64,000 bases of DNA from an uncultured Rhodocyclaceae bacterium (GCA_907163225.1 OU015322.1:744001-808000); one strand, 5' to 3'; counted from the first letter of the stretch, positions 9,222 to 18,149 are shown. A program made the numbers and translations. Notes: generated by a model from the letters alone, not told the origin.

Positions 9222-10079
9222 ATGATCCAGTTCAAGAACATCGCAAAAACCTTCCGCAAAGCGCGCGTGCTCGATGGCATAAGCCTCGATATCGCCATCG
9301 GCGAGCGGGTCGCGCTGATCGGCTCCAACGGCGCCGGTAAGACCACCCTGATCCGCTGCCTGCTCGGCGAATACACGCACGATGGTGAAGTTGCCATCAA
9401 CGGCCTAGACCCGCGCAACAACCGCACCGCCGTCCTCGGCACCATCGGCTTCGTGCCCCAACTGCCGCCGCCACTGAAAATGCCGGTCGGCCAGTTGATC
9501 AATTTTTCCGCCTCGCTGTGCGGCACTGACCCGCAGCGCATCCACGCCATCGCCAAGCGTCTGGGTCTCGACATCGACGGCATCCTTGCCCGCCAGTTCG
9601 TGCGCCTGTCCGGCGGCATGAAGCAGAAGCTATTGATCGCCATCGCCCTGGGACGCGACGCCAAGGTGCTGGTCATGGACGAACCGGCCGCCAACCTCGA
9701 CCCCGAGGCGCGCAAGATCTTCTTCGATCTGCTGGCCGAACGCCTCGACGACGCGACGATGATTATCTCCAGCCACCGTCTCGACGAAGTTTCGGCGCTG
9801 GTCAATCGCGTTATCGAAATGGACATGGGCAAGGTCGTCCTCGACGACAAGGTGGCCGACGCCGTCACGCTGACCGCCCGACTGGCCTGCCGCATCGTCC
9901 TCAGCCGCTTCGAGCCGGCCTTCGCCAAGGCGCTGGATGGCTGGAACCTGAGCAGCCGTGACGACAACCGGGTGTGGGAAGGCGAAATCGCCGGACCGGA
10001 CCGCCTGCGCTTCCTCGGCATCATTTCGCGCTACACGGCACTGGTCAGCGATTTGTCGCTGGCCGAGATCCAGTCCTGA
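9222..10079 (+). CDS. nosF: NosF, ATPase of the nitrous oxide reductase maturation ABC transporter
   Basis: The 285-residue ABC ATPase has Walker A GSNGAGKTT, signature LSGGMKQKL, Walker B VLVMDEP and the switch histidine in ISSHRLDE. NosF pairs with the permease NosY, and both work with periplasmic NosD in supplying a sulfur species for the CuZ site of NosZ. Here nosF, nosL, nosY and a thioredoxin gene follow each other with gaps of 2 and 4 bases and one overlap, so they form one operon. The order F-L-Y differs from the F-Y-L order of many clusters. Confidence 0.92.
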   Translation: MIQFKNIAKTFRKARVLDGISLDIAIGERVALIGSNGAGKTTLIRCLLGEYTHDGEVAINGLDPRNNRTAVLGTIGFVPQLPPPLKMPVGQLINFSASLCGTDPQRIHAIAKRLGLDIDGILARQFVRLSGGMKQKLLIAIALGRDAKVLVMDEPAANLDPEARKIFFDLLAERLDDATMIISSHRLDEVSALVNRVIEMDMGKVVLDDKVADAVTLTARLACRIVLSRFEPAFAKALDGWNLSSRDDNRVWEGEIAGPDRLRFLGIISRYTALVSDLSLAEIQS

Positions 10080-10081
10080 CC

Positions 10082-10573
10082 ATGTGCGACGCTCAGCGCC
10101 GTGATTTCCTCGGTCGTCTAGGCCTCGGCGGCCTGCTCCTGACGCCGCTCGCCGCTGCCCTGTCAGGCTGCGGCAACAAGGGCGGCTGGCCGGACGGCAT
10201 GGCCGAGATAAAGTGGGATCGCGACACCTGCGTGCGTTGCAGCATGGTCATTTCCGACCGGCGCTTTGCTGCCGAGATGCGCGGTGGGCCGAACAACACC
10301 GTCTTCAAGTTCGACGACCCGGGCTGCCTTGCCTTCTGGCTCAAGGAAAAAGCCGACAAGTACCCGTGGATGGCCGATGCCGCCACGCGCATCTGGCTCG
10401 CCGATTTCAATAGCAAGAGCCGCGAGGACATGTCCTGGCTCGACCCCAAACGCGCCCAGTTCATCACCAAGACATCGCCGATGGGCTACAACTTCGCTGC
10501 CGTATCGATGCCGATGCCGGGCAGCCTTGATTTCACCGACATGCGCCAGCACACGCTGGCCAAGGGTAAATAA
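10082..10573 (+). CDS. nosL: NosL, copper-binding outer-membrane lipoprotein
   Basis: The 163-residue protein starts at the ATG two bases after nosF. The N-terminus has a twin-arginine pair (RRDFLGRL), a hydrophobic stretch and a lipobox ending LSGC, so the mature protein should be a lipoprotein. The motif DTCVRCSMVISDRRFAAE contains the Cys-x-x-Cys-x-Met pattern typical of NosL, which binds Cu(I) and delivers copper to apo-NosZ. The HFKFDDPGCLAFWL-like segment after it is also typical of the family (seen here as FKFDDPGCLAFWL). Longer upstream in-frame reading is overlap with nosF and is not used. Confidence 0.92.
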   Translation: MCDAQRRDFLGRLGLGGLLLTPLAAALSGCGNKGGWPDGMAEIKWDRDTCVRCSMVISDRRFAAEMRGGPNNTVFKFDDPGCLAFWLKEKADKYPWMADAATRIWLADFNSKSREDMSWLDPKRAQFITKTSPMGYNFAAVSMPMPGSLDFTDMRQHTLAKGK

Positions 10574-10577
10574 GCAA

Positions 10578-11405
10578 ATGAAACAACTGTGGCTCACCGC
10601 CAAACTCGATATCGTAGAATCCCTGCGCGCCCGCTGGTTCCAAATCTACACGCTGGTCTTCGGCGGCATCGTTGCCCTGCTCTTCCTCTTCGGCCTGACC
10701 GAATCGCGGGTGCTTGGCTTCATCGGCCTGTCGCGCCTGCTCGTCACCTACATCCAGCTGACCATGGCCATCCTGCCGATCTTCGTGCTGATCACCACCG
10801 TCCGCTCGGTGGCCGGCGACCGCGAGGCGGGCGTCTTCGAATACCTGCTGTCGCTGCCGGTGTCGTTGTCCGCATGGTTCTGGGGCAAAATCGTCGGTCG
10901 CTACATCGTCGTCTTTGCGCCGGTTTTTCTGGCCATGCTCGGCGCCGTCATCTGGGCGACCATCCAGGGCATCGAAGTGCCTTGGGACATGTTTGGCTAC
11001 TACACCGCCCTGCTTGCCGTGATGGCCGCCTGCTTCCTCGGCATCGGCATGCTCATCTCGGCCATCGCGCGCACCACCGACATGGCGCAGGGCGCCGCCT
11101 TCATGGTCTGGCTATTCCTGCTGCTTTTCCTCGACCTGATCCTGCTCGGCGTGATGATTCAGGGCAAAGTCGCACCGGAACTCGCCGTCACGCTGGCGCT
11201 GGCAAACCCGCTGCAGGTTTTCCGCACCGCGGCGCTGGCGCTGTTCGACCCGCAACTGATCGTCCTCGGCCCCTCGGCCTACGTCATCCTCGATCTGTTC
11301 GGCACGGCCGGCTACAAGGTTTTCGCGCTGGTCTACCCGGCAACCCTTGGCGTTGTCAGTGCTACCATCGGCTACTTCATCTTCCGCCGTGGTGATCTGC
11401 CTTGA
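10578..11405 (+). CDS. nosY: NosY, permease of the nitrous oxide reductase maturation ABC transporter
   Basis: The 275-residue protein has about six transmembrane helices (for example TLVFGGIVALLFLFGL, VVFAPVFLAMLGAVIW and MVWLFLLLFLDLILLGVM). It has the ABC-2 layout with a conserved SVAGDREAGVFEYLLSLPV segment, typical of NosY. The start is the ATG four bases after nosL. Its stop overlaps the next start by four bases (TTGA shared). It forms the membrane channel for NosF. Confidence 0.92.
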   Translation: MKQLWLTAKLDIVESLRARWFQIYTLVFGGIVALLFLFGLTESRVLGFIGLSRLLVTYIQLTMAILPIFVLITTVRSVAGDREAGVFEYLLSLPVSLSAWFWGKIVGRYIVVFAPVFLAMLGAVIWATIQGIEVPWDMFGYYTALLAVMAACFLGIGMLISAIARTTDMAQGAAFMVWLFLLLFLDLILLGVMIQGKVAPELAVTLALANPLQVFRTAALALFDPQLIVLGPSAYVILDLFGTAGYKVFALVYPATLGVVSATIGYFIFRRGDLP

Positions 11406-11923
11406 AAAAGCTGTTTGCAGTTTTCATTTTTGGCCTCTTTTCCGGGTTGACCGCAGGGTCAGCCTTTGCAGCGACAGTCGTGGCAGACGATCAACCGTCT
11501 TCCGCTCCACTCTTCGCCGCCATATTGAACGATCTGGACGACAAGCCGGTCGCGCTTGAACGCTACAAGGGCAAGCCACTGGTCGTCAATTTCTGGGCTC
11601 GCTGGTGCGGCCCCTGCCGCGCTGAAATCCCCGAGCTGATCAAATTCCGCGCCGCCAACAAAGGCAAGGTAGAAGTGCTGGGCATCGGCATCGAGGACAA
11701 GGCCGAACCCGCCAAGGATTTCGCCAAGGCCTACGAGATGGATTACCCCGTCTTCGTTGGCAAGGAAAAAGGCATCCCGCTGATGCAGGCGCTCGGTAAC
11801 ACCAAGGCCGGCCTGCCCTACACCCTGTTCATCGACCGCAATGGTCAAGTCGTCCAGAAGAAAATGGGCCTCGTCAAAAAGGCCGATCTGGACGCCATTC
11901 AGGAAGCGCTATTCAAGAAGTAA
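11402..11923 (+). CDS. Periplasmic TlpA/ResA-like thioredoxin of the nos operon
   Basis: The 173-residue protein starts at a TTG overlapping nosY. It has a signal peptide (residues 1-23, MKKLFAVFIFGLFSGLTAGS, then AFA) and a thioredoxin domain with the active site WARWCGPCRAEIPEL. TlpA-like proteins keep cysteines or copper sites reduced in the periplasm, so a role in copper delivery to NosZ or cytochrome maturation fits the operon. The hydrophobic core and cleavage site of the signal peptide are encoded almost entirely by a copy of the dispersed motif (11421-11470). Confidence 0.85.
   Translation: MKKLFAVFIFGLFSGLTAGSAFAATVVADDQPSSAPLFAAILNDLDDKPVALERYKGKPLVVNFWARWCGPCRAEIPELIKFRAANKGKVEVLGIGIEDKAEPAKDFAKAYEMDYPVFVGKEKGIPLMQALGNTKAGLPYTLFIDRNGQVVQKKMGLVKKADLDAIQEALFKK
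11421..11470 (+). repeat. Dispersed motif, copy C (long form, inside a signal peptide)
   Basis: TTTTCATTTTTGGCC, TCTTTTCC, GGGTTGACCGCAGG and GTCAGCCTTTGC follow one another. The GGTTGACC and GGTCAGCC arms pair around GCAG at 11445-11464. It shares the upstream TTTTCATTTTTGGCC with copy D and the downstream GTCAGCCTTT with copy A, which shows that the motif extends to more than 40 bp. Confidence 0.75.
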
Positions 11924-11930
11924 AAGCTAG

Positions 11931-11944
11931 GTGACCTGGGTCAC
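11931..11944. promoter_or_regulatory. Short palindrome, possible operator
   Basis: GTGACCTGGGTCAC has six-base arms around TG and lies eight bases after the thioredoxin gene, upstream of a possible -10 (TAAAAT, near 11967) for the next gene. It may be a regulator site; no family could be assigned. Confidence 0.3.
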
Positions 11945-11984
11945 AGACTCGCCAGACACCGGCCGCTAAAATTTCTCCAAAGCC

Positions 11985-12007
11985 GGTTTTGCCCAGCAGG
12001 CAAAACC
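11985..12007 (+). promoter_or_regulatory. Perfect 9-bp stem-loop in the leader of the downstream gene
   Basis: GGTTTTGCC, loop CAGCA, then GGCAAAACC pair exactly. No T-tract follows, so it is not a simple terminator. It sits about 20 bases before the ribosome site (CTGGAGAAACC) of the following gene and may stabilise or control its mRNA. Confidence 0.5.
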
Positions 12008-12037
12008 AATGACCGCAACCAACGATCTGGAGAAACC

Positions 12038-12592
12038 ATGAATATCAAGCCACTCGCCTCCGCCCTGCTGCTCGCCGGCCTTGCCCTCGGCGCCACCGCC
12101 AGCCACGCTGACGGCCTCAAGTTCCTGCCCGGCCTGCAAGCTGGTTTCAAGGCAGAACCCAGTCTGGCCATCAGCCTCGGCGTCATGGGTTCCCCTGACA
12201 CCAACAGCGATTCCATGTTCGTTTACGGCCTCGATTTCAACATGAACTGCGGCCTGATCCAGACTCCGGACAACCGCATCCGCACCCACGTGCAGATCAA
12301 CCATGTCGACGAGTCCGGCATGAAATCCACTTCTTTCGAGCTGTCGCCGCGCTACACCCTGCCGCTTGGCAGCGGCTTCTCGGTCGGCGCCGGCCCCGTG
12401 CTCGCGCTGGTCATGGCCGACAACGGCCGCGCGGATAAAAACCTGTTCGGCTACGGCGCCGTGGTCGGTGCCAACTACCGCAAGGGCATGTACTACTCCG
12501 GCCTCGACCTGCGCTACCTGAACACCAGCGAGAGCGATCGTGTCAGCTTCGAAAACTGGGCATTGCTCGCCAAGGTCGGCATCAACTTCTGA
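12038..12592 (+). CDS. Small secreted outer-membrane beta-barrel-like protein, function unknown
   Basis: The 184-residue protein has a clear signal peptide (LASALLLAGLALGATASHA, cleavage near residue 25). The mature part has alternating polar and hydrophobic residues and glycine/aromatic-rich strands (SFELSPRYTLPLGSGFSVGAGPVLALV, then FGYGAVVGANYRKGMYYSGLDLRYL) and ends in NF, as small eight-stranded outer-membrane barrels do. A strong ribosome site (GGAG) precedes the ATG, a 9-bp stem-loop lies in the leader and a strong terminator follows, so it is a single-gene unit that may be highly expressed. No function can be given. Confidence 0.75.
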   Translation: MNIKPLASALLLAGLALGATASHADGLKFLPGLQAGFKAEPSLAISLGVMGSPDTNSDSMFVYGLDFNMNCGLIQTPDNRIRTHVQINHVDESGMKSTSFELSPRYTLPLGSGFSVGAGPVLALVMADNGRADKNLFGYGAVVGANYRKGMYYSGLDLRYLNTSESDRVSFENWALLAKVGINF

Positions 12593-12613
12593 TCTTCGGG
12601 CAATCACAAAGCA

Positions 12614-12645
12614 AACGGGGAAGGTTTCGGCCTTCCCCGTTTTTC
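12614..12645 (+). terminator. Rho-independent terminator of the barrel-protein gene
   Basis: AACGGGGAAGG and CCTTCCCCGTT pair around TTTCGG, followed by a T-run. The T-run merges into copy D of the dispersed motif. Confidence 0.85.
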
Positions 12646-12674
12646 ATTTTTGGCCATTTTTCCGGTTGACCGTA
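12641..12674 (+). repeat. Dispersed motif, copy D
   Basis: TTTTCATTTTTGGCC, ATTTTTCC and GGTTGACCGTA follow the terminator hairpin directly. The first T-tract doubles as the terminator's U-run. The region 12593-13025 otherwise holds two terminators and the tRNA; nothing else was recognised in it. Confidence 0.8.
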
Positions 12675-12770
12675 CAAGAAGCAAACTCATCATGGGAGCA
12701 GCAATGCCAGAACGCACGGCCACCTCACTAACTTTTGCAGCATAACCAGGACTATCCGCCCGCACTAGAA

Positions 12771-12821
12771 AAAAAGCCTGTTTTCTTGACCGATGTATTC
12801 GATCGAGAAAACAGGCTTTTT
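12771..12821 (-). terminator. Terminator of the tRNA-Asp transcript (could act in both directions)
   Basis: AAAAAGCCTGTTTTCT pairs with the inverted GAGAAAACAGGCTTTTT, giving a stem of about 15 bp with a loop of roughly 20 bases. On the minus strand it lies just downstream of the tRNA and ends in T7. Confidence 0.75.
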
Positions 12822-12828
12822 GGAATGT

Positions 12829-12905
12829 TGGCGGAGTGGACGGGACTCGAACCCGCGACCCCCGGCGTGACAGGCCGGTATTCTAACCAACTGAACTACC
12901 ACTCC
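12829..12905 (-). tRNA. tRNA-Asp (anticodon GTC)
   Basis: Read on the minus strand the sequence starts GGAGTGGTAGTTCAGTTGG, has the anticodon loop CTGTCAC (anticodon GTC) and the T-arm GGTTCGAGTC, and ends with an encoded CCA. The acceptor arms GGAGTGG and CCACTCC pair. The 77 bases fold as a standard cloverleaf. Confidence 0.95.
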
Positions 12906-13025
12906 ATTTCACTACATCCCAACGATTGGCGGGCTGCAATGAGCGGCGAATAATAGCATGGGGCGATAGCTCCGGGTGGCGTGCTGCGACTACAATTTGG
13001 CGTTTTTATTCATTAAGCGGAAACG

Positions 13026-14639
13026 ATGGCTGATAACGGTACGCTCAATTATTGCTGGTCACAGGCCATGATTGCCGGCTTTGTTGCAGCCGGTGTTAGC
13101 GAAGCGATCATTTCTCCAGGCTCGCGCTCTACGCCGCTGGCTCTGGCCATGTTGCGGCAGGAACGGCTGCGCTGCCATGTTGCGGTCGACGAACGTAGCG
13201 CAGCATTTTTTGCACTTGGGATTGCCAAGGCCAGTCGACGGCCAGTCATGCTGCTAGCCACCTCAGGCACAGCGCCCGCCAACTGGCTGCCCGCCGTAAT
13301 CGAAGCCAGCCAGTCCGGCGTCCCGCTGATTCTTGTTTCTGCCGACCGGCCGCCGGAGCATCATGGCTGCGGCGCCAATCAAACAATCAATCAAATCAAC
13401 CTGTTTGCTTCACACGTTCGCGCCAGCCATTTCCTGGGCACCCCCGAGCATGGCTTCGAAGCTGATTACCTGCACCGGCTGGCTGCCCATGCTTATGAAC
13501 AGGCGATCTGGCCCCATCCCGGCCCGGTTCATATCAATCAGCCGTTCCGCGAACCGCTGCTGCCGCTTACCGCGACGCCCCCCGCTTTGATTCCGGAAGC
13601 CATTCATCTCGCACATGGTTCCCAGCTTCCGGCGATGGATACGGTACGTGATTTTTCCCGACGCATCAGTGGGCGGCCCGGCATTATTGTTTGCGGAGAG
13701 ATGCCGGCGACAGGCGCCTACCGAGACTCAATCGCTGCGCTGGCGGCTCACCTGAACTGCCCTATCCTCGCCGAGCCGCTATCCGGTCTGCGCTTCGGCA
13801 AGCACGATCGCTCGCGCCTCAGCGTCCGCTATGACACCTGGCTTGCCGATCCCTCTTTCACCGAAAAATGTCCGCCGGAGTGGGTTTTGCGCTTCGGTAG
13901 TTTTCCGGTCACCCGGCGCCTGCAAAACCACCTTGCCAGCATTCAGGCTACGCATGGATTGGCCGAAGCATGGCCGACGTGGGCCGATCCCTCGCACCGA
14001 CTAACCCACCTGTTTCGTTGCCATCCAAGCGAGCTCTGCAGTGCGCTGCTAGCCGAAAACATCACTCCGGCGCCCGATGACTGGCTGCCAATGTTTGCTG
14101 AGCAGGAGTCCCTTGCATCCGCGCAGGCTGATGTTACTCACATTGGCACCTTGCTTGAATTGCTACCTGACGAAACCCCGCTTTTCGTTGGCAACTCGTT
14201 GGCAATCCGCCAAGTAGACAGGCATTCAGGCTGCGCCAGCAAGGCCATTCACTTCTACGGAAATCGGGGCGCCAGCGGCATCGACGGCAATATTTCGACG
14301 GCCATGGGCATTGCCGCCGTACATGGCCGCGTTGTTGCGCTGATCGGCGACCTTACCTGCCAGCATGATCTGGGTGGATTGGCGCTTGCCAAAGGACGGG
14401 ATGCCGTCATCGTTGTGGTCAACAATGCCGGCGGCGGCATTTTCGATCATCTGCCGCAACGCGATCTGCCTGAGTTCGAACAGGGCTGGCGTACGCCGCA
14501 ACAGATCAATTTCGAGCATGCCGCGCTTGCCTTCGGCATCGGCTATGGCTGCGCCAAATCCGACGTGGAATTCCGGAACCAGCTGCGCGCTGCACTGCTT
14601 GCCGGTGGCCCGCACTTGATCGAACTGACGCTGCCCTGA
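13026..14639 (+). CDS. menD: MenD, SEPHCHC synthase of menaquinone synthesis
   Basis: The 537-residue thiamin-diphosphate enzyme shares MenD landmarks: SPGSRSTPLALAM at the N-terminus, the cofactor glutamate in VDERSAAFFALG, TSGTAPANWLPAVIEA, SADRPPEHHGCGANQTI and the C-terminal GNRGASGIDGNISTAMGIA and IGDLTCQHDLGGLA. It joins isochorismate and 2-oxoglutarate, the first committed step to menaquinone. No menF, menH, menC, menE or menB is next to it. Downstream queF is unrelated. A lone menD is unusual for a betaproteobacterium, most of which use ubiquinone only. Codon use (many CAT, TGC, GCT) looks a little different from the neighbouring mutS. Confidence 0.88.
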   Translation: MADNGTLNYCWSQAMIAGFVAAGVSEAIISPGSRSTPLALAMLRQERLRCHVAVDERSAAFFALGIAKASRRPVMLLATSGTAPANWLPAVIEASQSGVPLILVSADRPPEHHGCGANQTINQINLFASHVRASHFLGTPEHGFEADYLHRLAAHAYEQAIWPHPGPVHINQPFREPLLPLTATPPALIPEAIHLAHGSQLPAMDTVRDFSRRISGRPGIIVCGEMPATGAYRDSIAALAAHLNCPILAEPLSGLRFGKHDRSRLSVRYDTWLADPSFTEKCPPEWVLRFGSFPVTRRLQNHLASIQATHGLAEAWPTWADPSHRLTHLFRCHPSELCSALLAENITPAPDDWLPMFAEQESLASAQADVTHIGTLLELLPDETPLFVGNSLAIRQVDRHSGCASKAIHFYGNRGASGIDGNISTAMGIAAVHGRVVALIGDLTCQHDLGGLALAKGRDAVIVVVNNAGGGIFDHLPQRDLPEFEQGWRTPQQINFEHAALAFGIGYGCAKSDVEFRNQLRAALLAGGPHLIELTLP

Positions 14640-14664
14640 AGGGTTGCAGGTAAAATCCATCGCC

Positions 14665-15516
14665 ATGAATCCATCGATCAATGCTGCCGACCCAAGCGCC
14701 GCCTCGCCGCTGGGCAAGGCCACGGAATACCAGAGCCACTACGCACCCGAACTGCTCTTCCCGATTCCGCGCCAGCTAAAGCGCAGCGAACTGGGCATAG
14801 TCGAAGTCGCCCTGCCCTTTGTTGGCGAGGATTTGTGGAATGCATATGAACTGTCGTGGCTCAACCCGAAGGGCAAACCGGTCGTTGCCGTCGGTACTTT
14901 CCGCGTGCCGGCCGATAGCCCGAACCTGATCGAATCGAAGTCCTTCAAGCTTTACCTTAATTCCTTCAACCAGAGCACTTTCGCCAATGTTGAGACCGTC
15001 TCGCAAACCCTGGCCCGTGACCTCTCGGCCGCCGCCGGCATGCCACTCAGCGTTGCGCTCGAACCGCTTGCCAACCGCCCGCAAGCCGTGATCGGCATCC
15101 CGGAAGGCACCTGTCTTGACGATCTGGATATTGCCTGCGACCGCTATCAGCCGACCCCCGAACTGCTGACTACGCAAGCCTGTGGAGTCGTCGAAGAAAC
15201 GCTGTTCTCCCACCTGCTCAAATCCAACTGCCTGGTCACCGGCCAGCCGGACTGGGCCATGGTCGTCATCCGCTACCGCGGCCAGCCGATCGACCGCGCC
15301 GGGCTGCTGCGTTACATCGTTTCCTTCCGCAATCACAACGAATTTCACGAGCAGTGCGTCGAGCGGATCTTTACCGACATCCGGAAGCATTGCGCGCCGG
15401 AGGCGCTGGCCGTTCACGCCCGCTACACCCGGCGCGGCGGCCTGGACATCAACCCCTTCCGCAGCACCGGCGATTGCTACGGTCGACCGGAAAATATGCG
15501 CGAAATCCGCCAGTAG
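14665..15516 (+). CDS. queF: QueF, NADPH-dependent 7-cyano-7-deazaguanine reductase
   Basis: The 283-residue protein matches the long, two-domain (E. coli-type, 282 residues) QueF. It has the nucleophile-containing [23 protein letters not shown] and the C-terminal [11 protein letters not shown] and [14 protein letters not shown]. It reduces preQ0 to preQ1 in queuosine synthesis for tRNA. An upstream TTG in frame exists, but the ATG at this start gives the family N-terminus. It lies 25 bases after menD and 38 before mutS. The last codons ([12 protein letters not shown]) coincide with a weak minus-orientation match to the dispersed motif. Confidence 0.93.
   Translation: MNPSINAADPSAASPLGKATEYQSHYAPELLFPIPRQLKRSELGIVEVALPFVGEDLWNAYELSWLNPKGKPVVAVGTFRVPADSPNLIESKSFKLYLNSFNQSTFANVETVSQTLARDLSAAAGMPLSVALEPLANRPQAVIGIPEGTCLDDLDIACDRYQPTPELLTTQACGVVEETLFSHLLKSNCLVTGQPDWAMVVIRYRGQPIDRAGLLRYIVSFRNHNEFHEQCVERIFTDIRKHCAPEALAVHARYTRRGGLDINPFRSTGDCYGRPENMREIRQ
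15477..15506 (-). repeat. Dispersed motif, weak copy E at the end of queF
   Basis: On the minus strand ATATTTTCC and GGTCGACCGTAGC match the core, but the upstream TTTTGGCC part is poor (TTTCGCGC). It lies in the last codons of queF. It may be a decayed copy or chance. Confidence 0.35.
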
Positions 15517-15554
15517 TTTTCGACCGCCCACAAAGAACAATAAACGACAAACCC

Positions 15555-18149
15555 ATGGTTAAAGACGCCGCGCCCGACCTTTCCAAACACACGCCGATGA
15601 TGCGCCAATATCTGGCGCTCAAGGCCAGCCACCCGAACACCTTGCTGTTTTACCGGATGGGCGATTTCTACGAACTGTTCCATGATGATGCGGAAAAGGC
15701 GGCGCGCCTGCTCGACATCACGCTGACCACGCGCGGCCAGTCGGCTGGCGTACCGATCAAGATGTGCGGCATCCCCTTTCATTCGCTGGAGCCTTACCTC
15801 GCCCGCCTGGTCAAACTCGGCGAATCGGCGGTGATCTGCGAGCAGATCGGCGACCCGGCAACCAGCAAGGGGCCGGTCGAACGGGCCGTGGCGCGCATCG
15901 TTACCCCCGGCACCCTGACCGATGCGGCGCTGATCGACGACAAGCAGGATATCTGGCTGCTCGCCGTCACCACCCTGCGCAACACCGCCGGACTGGCCCG
16001 GCTCAACCTGGCCAGCGGCGAATTCGTGCTGCTCGAAGTGCCGGCGGAGCAGATTCCGGCGGCCCTTGAACGCATCCGCCCGGCCGAAATCCTCTACCCG
16101 GAAAGCTGGACGCCCAATTTCGGCCTCGACGTTGCCCGCACCCGGCAGCCAGACTGGTATTTCGAATTCGACTCGGCCCGCCGCCTGCTCTGTGATCAGT
16201 TTGAAGTCGCCTCGCTGGCCGGTTTCGGCGCCGAAGGCTTGAAGCCGGCCATCGCCGCCGCTGGCGCTCTGCTCCAATACGCGCAGGCAACGCAGGCCGG
16301 GAAATTGACCCATTTACGCGGGTTGACCGTGGAAATCGAAGGCGCCTACCTCGGCCTCGATCTCGCCACCCGGCGCAATCTGGAATTGACCGAAACCCTG
16401 CGCGGCCAGCCGTCGCCGACGCTATTTTCCTTGCTAGACAACTGCGTGACCAGCATGGGCTCGCGCCTGCTCCGTCACACGCTGCATCACCCGTTGCGCG
16501 AACGCAATCTTCCTGCCGCTCGCCATGGTGCGGTCGAATTCCTGCTCGACGACTATGGCCGCATCGCCGGCGATATTCGTCGCGGCCTGCGCGGCATCGC
16601 CGACATCGAACGCATTGCCGGCCGTATCGCCCTGCGCAACTCCCGGCCACGCGATCTGGCCAGCCTGCGCGAATCGCTGGCCCGCCTCGATGGCCTGCGT
16701 GCTCCGCTGGCAGACGCTGTCTCGCCGCTGGTCGGGCAGCTGTTTGGTGATCTCGACACACCATTCGCCACACTGGATCTGCTGATTCGTTCGATTGGCA
16801 GCGAACCGGCCGCCCAGATTCGCGACGGTGGCGTCATTGCGCCCGGCTACGACGCCGACCTCGACGAATATCGCTCGCTCAACGACAACTGCGGCGCCTA
16901 CCTGGTCGACATGGAAGCCCGCGAACGCGAGCGCACCGGCATCAGCAGCCTCAAGGTCGAATACAACAAGGTGCATGGCTTCTACATCGAAGTCACGCAC
17001 GCCAATACCGAGAAAATCCCGGAAGACTACCGCCGCCGGCAGACGCTGAAGAATGCCGAACGCTACATCACACCCGAACTCAAGGCTTTCGAGGACAAGG
17101 CGCTGTCGGCGCAGGAACGGGCGTTGGCTCGCGAAAAGCTGCTCTACGAAGCCATTCTCGACGAACTGCAACCGGTCATTCCGACCCTGCAAGTCATCGC
17201 CCGCGCGGTCGCCCACCTCGACCTGCTGGCCGGCTTCGCCGAAACCGCCCTCAAGCGCAACTGGTGCAAGCCCGAATTTGCCGCAGAAATCGGGTTAACC
17301 GTGGAAGGCGGCCGCCATCCGGTGGTCGAGGGCGAGCTGGCCAACAACGCCGAAACCTTCATCGCCAACGACTGCCTGCTCGCCGAAAACCGCCGCCTGC
17401 TGCTCATCACCGGCCCGAACATGGGCGGTAAATCGACCTACATGCGGCAGGTCGCGCTGATCGCCCTGCTCGCCCACATCGGCTGCTACGTGCCGGCCGA
17501 CCGCTGCGTGCTCGGCCCGCTCGACCGCATCTTCACCCGCATCGGCGCCTCTGACGACCTCGCTTCCGGCCGTTCAACTTTCATGGTCGAAATGACCGAA
17601 GCCGCCGCCATCCTGCATCACGCCACGGCCAACAGCCTCGTGCTGATGGACGAAATCGGCCGTGGCACATCCACGTTTGATGGCATGGCTCTGGCCTTCG
17701 CCATCCTGCGCCATCTGATCGACAAGAACCGCTGCCTGACGCTGTTCGCCACGCACTACTTCGAGATGACCCGGCTGTCGCACGAGTACTCCGAACTGGC
17801 CAACGTCCATCTCGGCGCCGTCGAGCACAATGATCGCATCGTCTTCATGCACGCTGTTGAAGAAGGCCCGGCCAACCAGAGCTACGGGATTCAGGTCGCC
17901 GCGCTGGCCGGCATTCCGACGGCAGTCGTCCGCGCCGCCCGCAAGCAGCTCCGCGAATTCGAACAACGCGCCACGGTCGACCCGCTGCAACCTGACCTTT
18001 TCGCTCAGGATTTTTCGCCAGAAGCACCCAAGCCAGCCGAACCGGAGCCGCACCCGGCCCTCCACCAACTCGCCGCCATCGACCCGGACAGCCTGACGCC
18101 GCGCGAGGCACTCGACGCACTCTATGCGCTGAAGGGTTTGCTCCGGTGA
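15555..18149 (+). CDS. mutS: MutS, DNA mismatch recognition ATPase
   Basis: The 864-residue protein is full length (E. coli 853). The mismatch-reading motif is seen in [15 protein letters not shown] near the N-terminus. The C-terminal ATPase has Walker [17 protein letters not shown]-like [16 protein letters not shown], Walker [17 protein letters not shown] and the ATHYFE switch. It binds mismatches and recruits MutL. The start is the ATG giving [16 protein letters not shown]; upstream in-frame reading runs into queF. Its stop codon overlaps the next GTG start. Two internal segments, near 16307 and 17288, contain GGTTGACCGTGG-like words but follow normal MutS sequence. Confidence 0.96.
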   Translation: MVKDAAPDLSKHTPMMRQYLALKASHPNTLLFYRMGDFYELFHDDAEKAARLLDITLTTRGQSAGVPIKMCGIPFHSLEPYLARLVKLGESAVICEQIGDPATSKGPVERAVARIVTPGTLTDAALIDDKQDIWLLAVTTLRNTAGLARLNLASGEFVLLEVPAEQIPAALERIRPAEILYPESWTPNFGLDVARTRQPDWYFEFDSARRLLCDQFEVASLAGFGAEGLKPAIAAAGALLQYAQATQAGKLTHLRGLTVEIEGAYLGLDLATRRNLELTETLRGQPSPTLFSLLDNCVTSMGSRLLRHTLHHPLRERNLPAARHGAVEFLLDDYGRIAGDIRRGLRGIADIERIAGRIALRNSRPRDLASLRESLARLDGLRAPLADAVSPLVGQLFGDLDTPFATLDLLIRSIGSEPAAQIRDGGVIAPGYDADLDEYRSLNDNCGAYLVDMEARERERTGISSLKVEYNKVHGFYIEVTHANTEKIPEDYRRRQTLKNAERYITPELKAFEDKALSAQERALAREKLLYEAILDELQPVIPTLQVIARAVAHLDLLAGFAETALKRNWCKPEFAAEIGLTVEGGRHPVVEGELANNAETFIANDCLLAENRRLLLITGPNMGGKSTYMRQVALIALLAHIGCYVPADRCVLGPLDRIFTRIGASDDLASGRSTFMVEMTEAAAILHHATANSLVLMDEIGRGTSTFDGMALAFAILRHLIDKNRCLTLFATHYFEMTRLSHEYSELANVHLGAVEHNDRIVFMHAVEEGPANQSYGIQVAALAGIPTAVVRAARKQLREFEQRATVDPLQPDLFAQDFSPEAPKPAEPEPHPALHQLAAIDPDSLTPREALDALYALKGLLR

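Noticed and set aside
12735-12953. Open frame of 72 codons reading LAEWTGLEPATPGVTGRYSN
   Set aside because: It runs antisense through the tRNA-Asp gene; this is a well-known false translation of tRNA sequence.
16307-16334. GGGTTGACCGTGG in mutS, like the dispersed motif
   Set aside because: The upstream T-tracts are poor, and the codons ([11 protein letters not shown]) follow normal MutS sequence.
17285-17312. GGGTTAACCGTGG in mutS
   Set aside because: Only the last bases match, and the segment encodes the usual [12 protein letters not shown] of MutS.
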